64,000 nt of DNA from an uncultured Gammaproteobacteria bacterium. GTDB taxonomy: Bacteria; Pseudomonadota; Gammaproteobacteria; GCA-002705445; GCA-002716945. Position numbers and translations under genes: made by a program. Below the pieces are notes generated by a model. The model searched no databases, was not told the DNA's origin, and worked only from the letters and a program-made list of their open reading frames with translations. Shown here in pieces: positions 26,442 to 36,122 of this stretch (the first letter of the stretch is position 1; each line of letters opens with the position of its first letter). The stretch lies in assembly GCA_902632305.1 (NCBI GenBank), contig CACPCG010000002.1, forward strand, positions 149,774 to 213,773, in the 5' to 3' direction.

Positions 26442-27371
26442 ATGAGAAAAAAATTTATATTAGATTCAGAGAATGATGTTACATGCGAAGCTTTATTTAA
26501 GAGAAGAAGAGATATAATCAAAGGAATTATTTCAGCTCCTTTTGTTTTATCAACTAATTTTTCTAATGCAGAAAATAAACATTTAATTTTTCAAAAAGAT
26601 ATAAAATATAGTACCAATGAACAAACAAATACTATCAAACAAATAACATCTTATAATAATTTTTATGAATTAGGGAGTGGCAAAAGGGATCCTATGATAA
26701 ACGCAAATTCATTAAAAACAGACAACTGGAAATTAACAGTCGATGGTCTCGTTGAAAAGCCACAAACATTTGATTTAGATGAATTAATTAAAAAATTCAC
26801 ATTAGAAGAGCGAATTTATAGATTAAGATGTGTAGAAGCATGGTCAATGGTCATACCTTGGATTGGTTTTGAACTCAATAAGCTCATTAAGCTAGTTAAA
26901 CCATTGTCATCAGCTAAATACATATCTTTTCAATCTATATTAGATAGAGAAAACCTTCCTGGACAGAGAAGAGAAATTCTTCAATGGCCATACAGAGAGG
27001 GTTTACGTATTGATGAAGCAAATAATCCACTGACAATTTTGTCGGTTGGCCTCTATGGGAAAGTATTACCAAATCAAAATGGTTCTCCAATTAGACTTGT
27101 TGTACCGTGGAAATACGGATTTAAAAGTATAAAATCTATTGTAAAAATATCTCTTGTATCTGAGGAGCCAGAGACGTCTTGGAATTTAGAGACGCCAAAT
27201 GAGTACGGCTTTTACTCTAATGTCAACCCTTATGTAAATCATCCACGCTGGAGTCAGAAAAGAGAGAGAAGAATAGGGGAGTTTAGAAAAAGAGATACAG
27301 AGATGTTCAATGGCTATTCTGAATTTGTGAGTAGCCTATATAAAGGGATGGATTTGAAAAAATTTTTCTAG
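26442..27371 (+). CDS. msrP: Protein-methionine-sulfoxide reductase catalytic subunit MsrP
   Basis: This is a periplasmic molybdopterin enzyme that repairs oxidised methionines in envelope proteins. It has 309 residues and aligns along its length with E. coli MsrP (YedY). The N-terminus carries a twin-arginine-like signal (KRRRDIIKG followed by a hydrophobic stretch). The YNNFYELG motif, the Mo-ligating cysteine in YRLRCVEAWSMVIPWIGF, and PWKYGFKSIKSI are intact. Its ATG follows the purL stop directly and msrQ follows 3 bases downstream. In E. coli electrons come from MsrQ. Co-localisation with soxB two genes on is notable. Confidence 0.94.
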   Translation: MRKKFILDSENDVTCEALFKRRRDIIKGIISAPFVLSTNFSNAENKHLIFQKDIKYSTNEQTNTIKQITSYNNFYELGSGKRDPMINANSLKTDNWKLTVDGLVEKPQTFDLDELIKKFTLEERIYRLRCVEAWSMVIPWIGFELNKLIKLVKPLSSAKYISFQSILDRENLPGQRREILQWPYREGLRIDEANNPLTILSVGLYGKVLPNQNGSPIRLVVPWKYGFKSIKSIVKISLVSEEPETSWNLETPNEYGFYSNVNPYVNHPRWSQKRERRIGEFRKRDTEMFNGYSEFVSSLYKGMDLKKFF

Positions 27372-27374
27372 GTT

Positions 27375-27932
27375 ATGAGTTATCAAAATATTTTAACTTA
27401 TCTAATTGCAATTTTACCGATACTTCTAATCATGTGTATATTCGTGTTACCAAATGATGTTATTAATCCTATCTCTTATCTCATAAATATTTCAGGCCAT
27501 ATTTCAATTATTTTTCTTTTCCTAACATTATTTACCTCAAGAATTGAAATCTTAAAAAAGAACCTCAATAGGAAATTAATTGGGTTAACAAGTTTTTCAT
27601 ATTTATTGGTTCACGTAATTTTATATTTTTTTGATAATAATTTTAATTATTCATATGTAAAAGATGATTTGCTTAGTCTTAAATATATTCAAGTTGGTTA
27701 CATTGCAATGATTCTATATTTACCATTAGTGATCTCTTCAAATAATTTTATAAAGTTTCTTTTGGGATCATTGTGGAAATCTATCCATAAGACTATATAC
27801 ATAATTATGGGATTGTCCCTCATACACTATTTTCTTGTTATAAAAGCAGATTATCTAATAATCTACTTTTATTTGTTTTTAACTTTGTTTGTTTTACTTA
27901 AAAGTAGTAAGATACAAAAACATGGACCGTAG
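27375..27932 (+). CDS. msrQ: Heme-binding membrane subunit MsrQ
   Basis: This 185-residue polytopic protein of the ferric-reductase-like family feeds electrons to MsrP. About six membrane helices are visible. Candidate heme-ligating histidines occur in ISGHISIIF, YLLVHVILYFF, LWKSIHKTIYI and LSLIHYFLVIKA, matching the MsrQ pattern W-x-x-x-H-x-x-x-Y. The pairing with msrP makes the call secure. Its end overlaps the soxB start by 11 bases. Confidence 0.88.
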   Translation: MSYQNILTYLIAILPILLIMCIFVLPNDVINPISYLINISGHISIIFLFLTLFTSRIEILKKNLNRKLIGLTSFSYLLVHVILYFFDNNFNYSYVKDDLLSLKYIQVGYIAMILYLPLVISSNNFIKFLLGSLWKSIHKTIYIIMGLSLIHYFLVIKADYLIIYFYLFLTLFVLLKSSKIQKHGP

Positions 27933-29643
27933 AGAATTTTTACAGCTTCTAGTAATTGGGTATACATATGGTTTTCTCAAACCCACATTAGCCCAAGAAT
28001 CAGTCGATTATAAGCTAAATCCTTTTGGAAATCTCAGACTTATACATATCACTGATACACATAGTCAGCTATCACCTGTTTTTTTTAGAGAGCCTAACTT
28101 TAATATCGGTGTCGGAGCAAATAAAAATCAGCCACCTCATATTGTGGGTGACAGTTTTTTGAAACACTACTCTATTGATTCTCAATTATTGAAATATGCT
28201 TTCACATCTAAGAATTTTAATAAACTTGCAAAGATTTATGGTAAATTTGGTGGTTATGCGTATCTCAACACAGTGATTAATGATCTTAGAATGGCTGCAA
28301 ATGGTAACTCATTATTATTAGATGGTGGTGATACATGGCAAGGAAGTGGCTTATCATTATTTGAGAAGGGGAAAGATATGGTTGAAGCTTCCAATATATT
28401 AGGCGTGGATATCATGACAGGACATTGGGAATATACCTACGGAGAAAAAATTCTCAGAGAAAACATTGATGCATTTAATGGCGAGTTTGTTGCTCAGAAT
28501 GTAAAACTTACAGAGGAGGCAATTTTTGACGAAGTAGAATCTTATGATGGTGACTATTTTCACAAGCCATATACAATTAAAATCATTAATAATATTCGTA
28601 TCGCTGTGATTGGTCAGTCTTTTCCATACACCCCAATAGCTAATCCCAGATACTTTGTTTCAAATTTAACATTTGGGATAAGACAAAATGAATTACAAGA
28701 ATTAATTAATAAGATTAAGCAGAATGAAAATGTATCATTAATAATCTTACTTTCACATAATGGTGTAGATGTAGATAAAAAAATGGCTAGAGAAGTCAGC
28801 GGTCTTGACATTATTTTAGGAGGCCATACACATGACGTATTGCCAAAGCCTGTGATTGTATCAAATTCTAATTCAAAGACATTAGTAATTAATTCTGGCT
28901 GTAATGGGAAATTTATTTCTGTCCTAGATTTGGATGTTAGAAAGAATGGATTTGAGTATCAATATAAATTACTACCAATATTGTCTGACTTTATAAAACC
29001 ATCTCCTTCTATGAGTCAGCACATTAATAAAGTAAGTAAGCCATACCAAAGAGAATTGAGCGAAGTTGTTGGTGAATCAAATATGGATTTATATCGTAGA
29101 GGTACATTTAACGGATCATTTGATCAACTTATCTGCGATGCTATGGTCAACGTGCTTGGAAGTGATATTTCATTATCACCAGGATTTAGATGGGGCCCTA
29201 GCGTTCTTGCTAATCAAAAGATTACTATGGGTGACATCTACAGTCAGACTGCAATTACGTATCCTAATACTTACAGGAGAGAATTTACTGGAGAGACAAT
29301 TAAAAATATTTTGGAAGATGTCGCAGATAATTTGTTCAACCCTGACCCATATATGCAGCAAGGTGGTGATATGGTTAGAACCACAGGTCTATCTTATACC
29401 ATAACACCCACTAAACCGATAGGATCAAGAATTAGCAATCTTAGAGACAAAAAGGGGAAACTTATCGAGTCCCACAAAAAATATATGGTTTCTGGTTGGG
29501 CTAGTGTAAATCAAATTGAGGAGGGTAAGCCAATTTGGGAAATAACCAAAGAATATCTCAAGAATATAAAATTTTACGAGCCAAATAGCCTTAAGCAACC
29601 CAAAATTATTGGAGAATCTGATAATATTGGCATAGAAACTTAG
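27922..29643 (+). CDS. soxB: SoxB thiosulfohydrolase
   Basis: SoxB is a periplasmic di-manganese enzyme that hydrolyses the cysteine S-thiosulfonate on SoxY, releasing sulfate during thiosulfate oxidation. It has 573 residues. A twin-arginine signal starts the protein (MDRREFLQLLVIGYTYG). Metallophosphoesterase motifs follow: HITDTHSQL, LLDGGDTWQGSG, the SoxB-specific GHWEYTYG (His replacing the Asn of 5'-nucleotidases), ILLSHNGVD and LGGHTHD. An upstream ATG at 27889 is discounted because the signal motif would then be internal. No soxXYZA genes are in the window, so SoxYZ must be elsewhere. Confidence 0.92.
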   Translation: MDRREFLQLLVIGYTYGFLKPTLAQESVDYKLNPFGNLRLIHITDTHSQLSPVFFREPNFNIGVGANKNQPPHIVGDSFLKHYSIDSQLLKYAFTSKNFNKLAKIYGKFGGYAYLNTVINDLRMAANGNSLLLDGGDTWQGSGLSLFEKGKDMVEASNILGVDIMTGHWEYTYGEKILRENIDAFNGEFVAQNVKLTEEAIFDEVESYDGDYFHKPYTIKIINNIRIAVIGQSFPYTPIANPRYFVSNLTFGIRQNELQELINKIKQNENVSLIILLSHNGVDVDKKMAREVSGLDIILGGHTHDVLPKPVIVSNSNSKTLVINSGCNGKFISVLDLDVRKNGFEYQYKLLPILSDFIKPSPSMSQHINKVSKPYQRELSEVVGESNMDLYRRGTFNGSFDQLICDAMVNVLGSDISLSPGFRWGPSVLANQKITMGDIYSQTAITYPNTYRREFTGETIKNILEDVADNLFNPDPYMQQGGDMVRTTGLSYTITPTKPIGSRISNLRDKKGKLIESHKKYMVSGWASVNQIEEGKPIWEITKEYLKNIKFYEPNSLKQPKIIGESDNIGIET

Positions 29644-29707
29644 TTACAAAAAAAACATATAATGTTAATATTTAATGGTCTAGTTGAGGTGAAATAAGGA
29701 GAAATTT

Positions 29708-30979
29708 ATGTTTAATCTGGATACTAAAATAGCTGGTTTCGACGATGAGTTGAATGAATCTATTAAAAAAGAAATCAAAAGACAAGAAGAGCATGTTGAA
29801 TTAATTGCATCAGAAAATTATGCAAGCCCAAGAGTTCTTGAGGCACAAGGTTCCGTTTTAACAAATAAGTATGCAGAAGGTTATCCAGCAAAAAGGTATT
29901 ATGGTGGATGTGAAAACGTAGATGTTGCTGAACAACTTGCTATTGAAAGATTAAAAGAACTATACAAATGCGACTACGCTAATGTCCAACCTCACTCCGG
30001 TTCTCAGGCTAATGCAGCAGTTTATTTGGCTTTGTTGAAAGCTGGCGATACAATACTTGGGATGAGTTTGGATGCTGGAGGGCATTTAACTCATGGCTCT
30101 AAAGTTAACTTCTCTGGTAAACTATTTAATGCAATTCAATATGGTATTGATGATAACGGTCTACTTGACTATGATGAGATTGAAAAATTAGCTATAGAAA
30201 ATAAACCTAAGATGCTCATAGGAGGTTTCTCAGCTTATTCTCAGATAGTTGATTGGGAGAGAATGTCAGAAATTGCAAAAAAAGTTGGAGCATATTTCTT
30301 AGTCGACATGGCACATGTATCAGGATTAGTTGCTGGAGGAGTATATCCCTCACCTGTTCCTTACGCTGATGTAGTTACATCAACTACTCATAAAACACTT
30401 CGTGGACCTAGGGGTGGAATTATAATTTCCAAATCAAATCCTGATTTAGAGAAAAAATTTAATTCTTTAGTTTTCCCTGGGACACAAGGCGGACCTTTAA
30501 TGCATGTAATAGCAGCAAAAGCTGTTGCTTTTAAGGAAGCGTTGCAACCAGAGTTTAAAGATTATATGAAACAAGTTGTTACAAATGCAAACGTACTTGC
30601 AACAACGTTGATTGAGCGAGGTTACGATATTGTTTCAGGCGGAACAAAAAATCATTTGATGCTAGTTAGTCTTGTAAAGCAAGGGCTAACAGGTAAAGCA
30701 GCCGATGCTGCATTACATCTTGCGAATATCACTGTTAATAAAAATTCTGTACCGAATGATCCTCAGAGTCCATTTGTGACTTCAGGTATTAGACTGGGAA
30801 CAGCTGCCATAACTACTAGAGGCTTTAAAGAGACAGAGACAAAGATACTTGGCAACTTAATTTGTGATGTTTTAGATGATATAGAAAATGAGGGTAATTT
30901 AAAATCCGTAAAAGAAAAAGTTTTAAATCTTACATCTCAATTTCCAGTTTATTCATCTAATAAAAAAGCTGTAGCTTAA
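29708..30979 (+). CDS. glyA: Serine hydroxymethyltransferase
   Basis: This PLP enzyme converts serine and tetrahydrofolate to glycine and methylene-THF. It has 423 residues, the normal length. The PLP lysine is in [16 protein letters not shown]; the N-terminal [19 protein letters not shown] and [14 protein letters not shown] match SHMT exactly. AAGGAG (29696-29701) is a good ribosome binding site. There are only 64 bases after soxB, too few for a glycine riboswitch. It precedes nrdR by 10 bases, the common gammaproteobacterial order. Together with Fhs (44431) it supports one-carbon metabolism. Confidence 0.97.
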   Translation: MFNLDTKIAGFDDELNESIKKEIKRQEEHVELIASENYASPRVLEAQGSVLTNKYAEGYPAKRYYGGCENVDVAEQLAIERLKELYKCDYANVQPHSGSQANAAVYLALLKAGDTILGMSLDAGGHLTHGSKVNFSGKLFNAIQYGIDDNGLLDYDEIEKLAIENKPKMLIGGFSAYSQIVDWERMSEIAKKVGAYFLVDMAHVSGLVAGGVYPSPVPYADVVTSTTHKTLRGPRGGIIISKSNPDLEKKFNSLVFPGTQGGPLMHVIAAKAVAFKEALQPEFKDYMKQVVTNANVLATTLIERGYDIVSGGTKNHLMLVSLVKQGLTGKAADAALHLANITVNKNSVPNDPQSPFVTSGIRLGTAAITTRGFKETETKILGNLICDVLDDIENEGNLKSVKEKVLNLTSQFPVYSSNKKAVA

Positions 30980-30989
30980 GAGGTCATTA

Positions 30990-31490
30990 GTGCGTTGCCC
31001 ATTTTGTGGAGACTCCAGCACAAGTGTAATAGATTCAAGATTGAGCACTGACACAAACTCTATTAGACGTCGAAGAGAATGTGTCAAATGTAATAAACGT
31101 TTCAGCACTCTTGAAACATCCGAATTAGCATTCCCTAGAGTTATTAAATCTGATGGCACTACTGAACTTTTTTCAAAAAATAAAATAAAGGATGGTGTGT
31201 TATTAGCGTTAGAGAAAAGACCAAACAGCCAAGATGAAATTGAAAAAACTTTAGATAATATCTATAACCTTTGTTTGACGAATTCAGATAAAGAAATATC
31301 GACGACTCATATTGGTAAGTATGTTATGGAAGAGTTGATTAAATTGGATCATGTTGCTTATATAAGATTTGCATCTGTTTATTTTAACTTTAATGATATG
31401 GAATCTTTTAAACAGCTCATAAAAACTTTAGATAATAATCTCTCTCCTGAAATGAAGAAAAGGCAAAGCGACCTTTTGAAAGATGAGTAA
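30990..31490 (+). CDS. nrdR: Transcriptional repressor NrdR
   Basis: NrdR represses ribonucleotide reductase genes in response to ATP/dATP. It has 166 residues: an N-terminal zinc ribbon with four cysteines (RCPFCGDSSTSVIDSR and RECVKCNKRFSTLE), then an ATP-cone domain (about residues 47-137; VIKSDGTTELFSKNKIKDGV). It starts with GTG preceded by AAGAGG. It leads the riboflavin operon and overlaps ribD by 8 bases. Confidence 0.95.
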   Translation: MRCPFCGDSSTSVIDSRLSTDTNSIRRRRECVKCNKRFSTLETSELAFPRVIKSDGTTELFSKNKIKDGVLLALEKRPNSQDEIEKTLDNIYNLCLTNSDKEISTTHIGKYVMEELIKLDHVAYIRFASVYFNFNDMESFKQLIKTLDNNLSPEMKKRQSDLLKDE

Positions 31491-32565
31491 CAGAGATATA
31501 TTTTTTATAAATGAAACCCTAAAAATTGCAAGCCAAGGCAAATATACTGTATATCCAAACCCAATGGTTGGAGCTATTTTAGTAAAAAATAATGAAATCA
31601 TTGCAAAAGGTTATCATAAAAATCCTGGTAGTCCACATGCTGAAGCAATAGCTATTAAAAATGCTAAAGGTAAAGCGTCAGGCGCAACTTTATATGTCAA
31701 TCTTGAACCATGTTGTCATTTTGGTAAGACGCCTCCATGCATAGATTTAATAATCAAAAGCAAAATAAAAAGAGTTGTAATAGGCCATTTTGATCCAAAC
31801 CCGCTTGTCAATAAAAAAAGTATTAGGCTCATGAGAAAAGCTAATATTGATGTCCAGTGCGGTATTTTAAAAGAGGAATGCATTGATTTAAATAAGGAAT
31901 TTTATCATCATCATTTAACTAACCTCCCATTTATAACGGTAAAAATGGGTTTGTCATTAGATGGTAAGGTAGCACTAAGTAATGGAGATAGTAAATGGAT
32001 TACATCAAGCATATCACGTGAAGATGTCCAACATGAGAGAGCAAAATCCTCTATTATCCTGACAACATCTAAAACAGTTTTAGCGGATAATCCACGCATG
32101 AACATAAGGTCTGCTAGTCTTGTAAATAAAATCCCCAAACAACCTGATTTGGCAGTTATAGACCTGAAGTCACGTTTGTCAGACCAATATAAAATATTTA
32201 AACAAAAGAAAAGAAATATTTATCTATTTAGCGCTTCTGGTTATAAAAAAAACTTTCCTCCAAATGTTGAGATTATCCGTAATATTAGTGATAAAAGAAA
32301 CCCTATGATTGATATACTCCAAGAGCTTAAAAGAAGAGGGCATTACAAAATTTTTATAGAGTCTGGCCCTACTATGTTTTCAAATTTGATAAAATCTAGT
32401 TTATTAGACGAATTACTCTTATATGTCTCACCAAAAATTCTTGGTCATACTGCAAAATCGATAACTACTATCAATAGTATTAAAAAACTATCTGAAAAGA
32501 TAAATTTTAATCTTCATGATATAATCCGATTAGGTAATGACATTAAGATTAGACTAGGTAAATAA
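31483..32565 (+). CDS. ribD: Bifunctional riboflavin deaminase/reductase RibD
   Basis: RibD performs the second and third steps of riboflavin synthesis. It has 360 residues. The N-terminal deaminase has zinc motifs PHAEAIAIKNA and NLEPCCHFGKTPPC. The C-terminal NADPH reductase (about residue 147 onward) starts FITVKMGLSLDGKVALSNGDSKWITS and contains KIFIESGPTMFSNLI. It overlaps nrdR and shares a base with the ribE start, indicating coupling through the run nrdR-ribD-ribE-ribBA-ribH-nusB-thiL. Confidence 0.95.
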   Translation: MSNRDIFFINETLKIASQGKYTVYPNPMVGAILVKNNEIIAKGYHKNPGSPHAEAIAIKNAKGKASGATLYVNLEPCCHFGKTPPCIDLIIKSKIKRVVIGHFDPNPLVNKKSIRLMRKANIDVQCGILKEECIDLNKEFYHHHLTNLPFITVKMGLSLDGKVALSNGDSKWITSSISREDVQHERAKSSIILTTSKTVLADNPRMNIRSASLVNKIPKQPDLAVIDLKSRLSDQYKIFKQKKRNIYLFSASGYKKNFPPNVEIIRNISDKRNPMIDILQELKRRGHYKIFIESGPTMFSNLIKSSLLDELLLYVSPKILGHTAKSITTINSIKKLSEKINFNLHDIIRLGNDIKIRLGK

Positions 32566-33149
32566 TGTTTTCTGGAATCGTAGAATATTTAGGTAGCGTA
32601 AAATCCTGTTTGAATGATAATAAGCAGTCAAGAATCATTATTCAGATAGAAAATCTTGAGGGAGTTAGTATAGGAACAAGTGTTTCTGTAAATGGCGTCT
32701 GTCTTACAATAAGCAAAATTGATAATAATGAATACTATTTTGATTTATCAGAAGAAACTTTTACGAGAACGAATTTATCAGAATTAAAAAATGGTTCTGA
32801 AGTAAATATTGAGCTTCCACTTACTATGCATAAATTCATTAGCGGTCACATTGTTTCAGGCCACATTGATGGGCAATTCCAAATATCCAAATTTGAAAAA
32901 ATAGATGACTCTTGGTCTTTAGCATTGAAAATGAGTGATACTTTAATTCGTTATATTGTCATTAAAGGTTCTGTTTGCGTTGATGGTGTAAGTTTAACTG
33001 TAAATAATATTGAGAATAATATTATGTCACTAATGATAATTCCTCATACATATGAAAATACTATTATCAAGAATTATAAAGTAGGAAATTCTGTTAATAT
33101 TGAGGTAGACTATATTGCGAAACATCTTGAGAAATTAAAAAATGATTAA
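32565..33149 (+). CDS. ribE: Riboflavin synthase, alpha chain
   Basis: This enzyme dismutates two lumazines to riboflavin and pyrimidinedione. It has 194 residues with the expected internal duplication: the first barrel begins MFSGIVEYLGSV and contains SVSVNGVCLTIS; the second begins MHKFISGHIVSGHIDG and contains GSVCVDGVSLTVNNI. It also starts with the diagnostic MFSGIVE. Overlaps ribBA by 8 bases. Confidence 0.95.
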   Translation: MFSGIVEYLGSVKSCLNDNKQSRIIIQIENLEGVSIGTSVSVNGVCLTISKIDNNEYYFDLSEETFTRTNLSELKNGSEVNIELPLTMHKFISGHIVSGHIDGQFQISKFEKIDDSWSLALKMSDTLIRYIVIKGSVCVDGVSLTVNNIENNIMSLMIIPHTYENTIIKNYKVGNSVNIEVDYIAKHLEKLKND

Positions 33150-34227
33150 TTCAACACAGGAAATTATCGATTCCCTCAAAAAAGGTAAAATGGTAATTAT
33201 TATGGATGACGAGAACCGAGAAAATGAAGGTGATCTCGTGATTGCGTCAGAATTTGTCAAGCCAAAAGACATTAATTTTATGGCCTCAAAAGGTAGAGGT
33301 CTGATATGTATGACCCTCACTCAGCAAAAGTGCAAAAAGTTAGGTTTACCACTTATGAAAAACTCAGGTGAGAGTTCTAAAGAGACAAACTTTACTGTAT
33401 CCATAGATGCCGCATCTGGTATATCTACGGGAATTTCTGCTTCTGATAGAGCAGAAACAATTAAAATTGCAGTCGATAAGAAATGTAAGCCAAGTGATCT
33501 CATTCAACCAGGCCATGTTTTTCCATTAATGGCTAAAGACGGAGGTGTACTTGTTAGAGCAGGTCATACTGAAGCTGGCTGTGATTTAGCTAAACTAGCT
33601 GGGTTAGAACCTTCATCTGTTATTGTGGAAATTCTTAATGAAGATGGAAGTATGGCTCGAAAAAAAGATTTACTGGCTTTTGCGAAAAAACATAAATTAA
33701 AAATAGGAACTATCGAAGACTTAATTAAATATAAGACCGTAAATGAAAGAACAATAAAAAAGATTGAAGAAAAAACAATTAAAACCGAATATGGTATCTT
33801 CAATTCGATTTACTATAAAGATATTATAACCAATCAAATTCATTTTGTTCTTATCAAAAATAAAATTGATAGAAATAAACCTACAGTTGTAAGGGTTCAT
33901 GTACAAAGCCTTTTAGTTGATACCATCAAAATGAAACCATATGCTAGCTGGTCGCTAGATAGCGCTTTAAAGAAAATATCTAAATCAGAGCAGGGAGCTC
34001 TCGTATTTATATCTCATTCTTTAGATGAAATACAACTTGATATAATTAATTCAAGAAATAATACATCTTCAATTAAGCATTCTAGTTATGATTATCGTAC
34101 TGTTGGGATAGGAGCTCAAATTCTAAATGATATAGGAGTAAAAGATATGATTTTGTTGAGTAGACCAATAAAGTACAGAGGTATCAATGCTTTTGGCCTA
34201 AATGTAGTTGAATATATGAGTAAATAA
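33142..34227 (+). CDS. ribBA: DHBP synthase with degenerate GTP cyclohydrolase II domain (RibBA-like)
   Basis: The N-terminal domain (about residues 1-200) makes 3,4-dihydroxy-2-butanone 4-phosphate from ribulose 5-phosphate; the metal and substrate motifs DDENRENEGDLVIA, TNFTVSIDA and RAGHTEAGCDLAKLAG are intact. The C-terminal RibA-like domain (205-361) keeps the fold outline (VRVHVQSLLVDTI, YRTVGIGAQILNDIGV) but lacks the zinc motif CDCGxQL and the preceding GD-x-GSLR segment. It is therefore probably inactive as GTP cyclohydrolase II, and a functional RibA should be encoded elsewhere. Such RibB-plus-degenerate-RibA fusions are common in proteobacteria. Confidence 0.9.
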   Translation: MINSTQEIIDSLKKGKMVIIMDDENRENEGDLVIASEFVKPKDINFMASKGRGLICMTLTQQKCKKLGLPLMKNSGESSKETNFTVSIDAASGISTGISASDRAETIKIAVDKKCKPSDLIQPGHVFPLMAKDGGVLVRAGHTEAGCDLAKLAGLEPSSVIVEILNEDGSMARKKDLLAFAKKHKLKIGTIEDLIKYKTVNERTIKKIEEKTIKTEYGIFNSIYYKDIITNQIHFVLIKNKIDRNKPTVVRVHVQSLLVDTIKMKPYASWSLDSALKKISKSEQGALVFISHSLDEIQLDIINSRNNTSSIKHSSYDYRTVGIGAQILNDIGVKDMILLSRPIKYRGINAFGLNVVEYMSK

Positions 34228-34766
34228 TGCAGAAGACAAAGACAAAAAGTAATAAACTATTCACAAAACTTTCATCAGATATAAATTTTTCATTCGATGA
34301 TATAAAATCATTGAATAAAAAATCAATTATTATTATTAAGTCTTTATACCATAATGATGTAACCTCAAGTATTGTTTATGATTTTGTCGATAATCTTAAG
34401 CCACCGCAAAGAAAAGAATTATGCCTTATAGAAGTACCTGGAACTTTTGAGATTCCATTTATGATCAAGATACTCTTAGAAAAGATTAAAAATAGGAAAT
34501 TTACGGAGCCAATATCCATTCTTGCAATTGGTTGTGTAATCAAAGGAGAGACAAAACATGACGAATATATTGCTTCTACTGTCATTAATGCACTTCGTAA
34601 TTTAAGTTTAGAATATAAAATACCTATAATTAATGGAATTATTACAACGCTTGACATGAAACAAGCCAAAGAGAGAGCAGGAACAAAATACAGAAAAGGT
34701 AAAGACTTTGCCAATTCCTTAAATATAATCAGAAACAGTATAAATCGTGTGAAAAGATTAAAGTGA
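34227..34766 (+). CDS. ribH: 6,7-Dimethyl-8-ribityllumazine synthase
   Basis: RibH condenses the RibB product with the pyrimidine intermediate. It has 179 residues, somewhat longer than usual at the N-terminus. Motifs: VPGTFEIPFMIKILL, AIGCVIKGETKHDEYIASTV (catalytic His in KHDEYI), and INGIITTLDMKQAKERAG in place of the common FGVLTT segment. It overlaps ribBA by one base and nusB by four. Confidence 0.93.
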   Translation: MQKTKTKSNKLFTKLSSDINFSFDDIKSLNKKSIIIIKSLYHNDVTSSIVYDFVDNLKPPQRKELCLIEVPGTFEIPFMIKILLEKIKNRKFTEPISILAIGCVIKGETKHDEYIASTVINALRNLSLEYKIPIINGIITTLDMKQAKERAGTKYRKGKDFANSLNIIRNSINRVKRLK

Positions 34767-35182
34767 AGCTCAAACGTAAAGAAATATCTATTTCGAGAGA
34801 ATGTAGTATAAAAATAATTTATCAACACTTAATCACAGGAGATAAGCCACTAGATATTTTTAAGCATTTTGAAGATAAAAGAAGCTATGATGAAACTACT
34901 TTAAAAAAATTCATTAGTCATTATCAAGAGCACTTTAATAAGATTTCGTCTACTCTTTCTAAAAAGACCAATATAAATACTGATACTATCACTACTATCG
35001 ATTGCGCAATTCTTTATCAAGGAATTATGGAGTTAGTGTACTTTAGAGATATACCAAAGGCTGTGATTATTGATGAATCAATAAAACTTGCGAAAAAATT
35101 CTCTTCAGAAAATGCGTTTAAATTTGTAAATACTCTGTTAGATAAAGTGGGGGTTGATATTAGAGATGAAGATAAAAAATGA
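34763..35182 (+). CDS. nusB: Transcription antitermination protein NusB
   Basis: NusB binds boxA RNA with NusE (S10) in rRNA antitermination. It has 139 residues, all helical, starting with GTG that overlaps the ribH stop. Family features: SRECSIKIIYQHLITG and the C-terminal KAVIIDESIKLAKKFSSENAFKFVNTLLDKV. The ribH-nusB-thiL order is the gammaproteobacterial standard. Confidence 0.93.
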   Translation: MKLKRKEISISRECSIKIIYQHLITGDKPLDIFKHFEDKRSYDETTLKKFISHYQEHFNKISSTLSKKTNINTDTITTIDCAILYQGIMELVYFRDIPKAVIIDESIKLAKKFSSENAFKFVNTLLDKVGVDIRDEDKK

Positions 35183-36122
35183 AAATGACTTAATAGAGTA
35201 TTTGATAAATAATATTCAGACAAAGTCAAAGGACATCACTAGAACTATTGGAGATGATTGTGCAGTGCTTAAAATTTCTAGCAAGAAATCTTTGGTTTTT
35301 ACAACTGATACGTCTTTAGAGGGGCCACACTTTACAAAAGAATATTCGCCAGTAGATATTGGGTATAAATGTCTTGCCTCAAATTTAAGTGATATTGCTG
35401 CAATGGGCTGTAGACCGAGATATTTTCTTATGGCAATTACAATCCCTAATCTAAATAGTGATTGGATTAAAAATTTCTATAAGGGTATTAGAGAATTAAG
35501 TAAAAAACATAAATTGGTATTGATAGGTGGAGATACAAATAGAGGGCCACTAAGTATTTCCATACAAGTTATTGGTGAAAACAAAAAAAATATTTTGTAT
35601 AGGAGCGGAGCAAAAATCAATGATGACATATATGTGACAGGAAATATAGGACTCGCAAGAGCCTCACTAATATTCTCACAAAAAAAAATGCTAGTAGAAT
35701 CAAAAAAATTCCTAAAAAATTTAAGACACCCCATACCGAGAATTGACATCGGCCAAGCAATATCAGAATTCGCTTCAAGTTGTATCGATATCTCTGATGG
35801 TTTAGCTAAAGATCTAAATATTATTTTGCAACAGAGTAAACAGGGAGCATTAATCGAGTTCGAACAAATTCCATCTGCGCCAGTAATTATAAATAAGCTA
35901 GATGATAAAGACTTATACGAAGCAGTTCTAGGTGGCGGAGAAGACTATGAGTTATGTTTCACTGCAAATAGAAGATTCCGAAAGAAAATTAATTATATAT
36001 CGGATAAATTTAAAACTAAAATAACAAAAATTGGAATGATTTGTGGAAAAAAATTAATCTATACTCGTAAAGGTAGAATAATACGACCAAAGATAAAAGG
36101 CTTTGATCACTTTAGTAATTAG
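35166..36122 (+). CDS. thiL: Thiamine-monophosphate kinase
   Basis: ThiL phosphorylates thiamine monophosphate to the active diphosphate. It has 318 residues. Motifs: TIGDDCAVLK, TTDTSLEGPHF, SDIAAMGCRPRYF, GGDTNRGPLSI, ASSCIDISDGLAKDL and GGGEDYELCFT. The ATG at 35166 (MKIKNENDLIEYL) fits homologues; a TTG four codons earlier is possible. It overlaps nusB by 17 bases. Its end overlaps the converging maf gene by 4 bases. Confidence 0.94.
   Translation: MKIKNENDLIEYLINNIQTKSKDITRTIGDDCAVLKISSKKSLVFTTDTSLEGPHFTKEYSPVDIGYKCLASNLSDIAAMGCRPRYFLMAITIPNLNSDWIKNFYKGIRELSKKHKLVLIGGDTNRGPLSISIQVIGENKKNILYRSGAKINDDIYVTGNIGLARASLIFSQKKMLVESKKFLKNLRHPIPRIDIGQAISEFASSCIDISDGLAKDLNIILQQSKQGALIEFEQIPSAPVIINKLDDKDLYEAVLGGGEDYELCFTANRRFRKKINYISDKFKTKITKIGMICGKKLIYTRKGRIIRPKIKGFDHFSN

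Noticed and set aside
29644..29707. Glycine riboswitch upstream of glyA
   Set aside because: The spacer is only 64 bases and contains no conserved glycine aptamer elements.
32592..32600. GGTAGCGTA inside ribE as a second ops element
   Set aside because: It lacks the leading GGC and the final TG-C match and lies inside a coding region, not in a leader; chance match.
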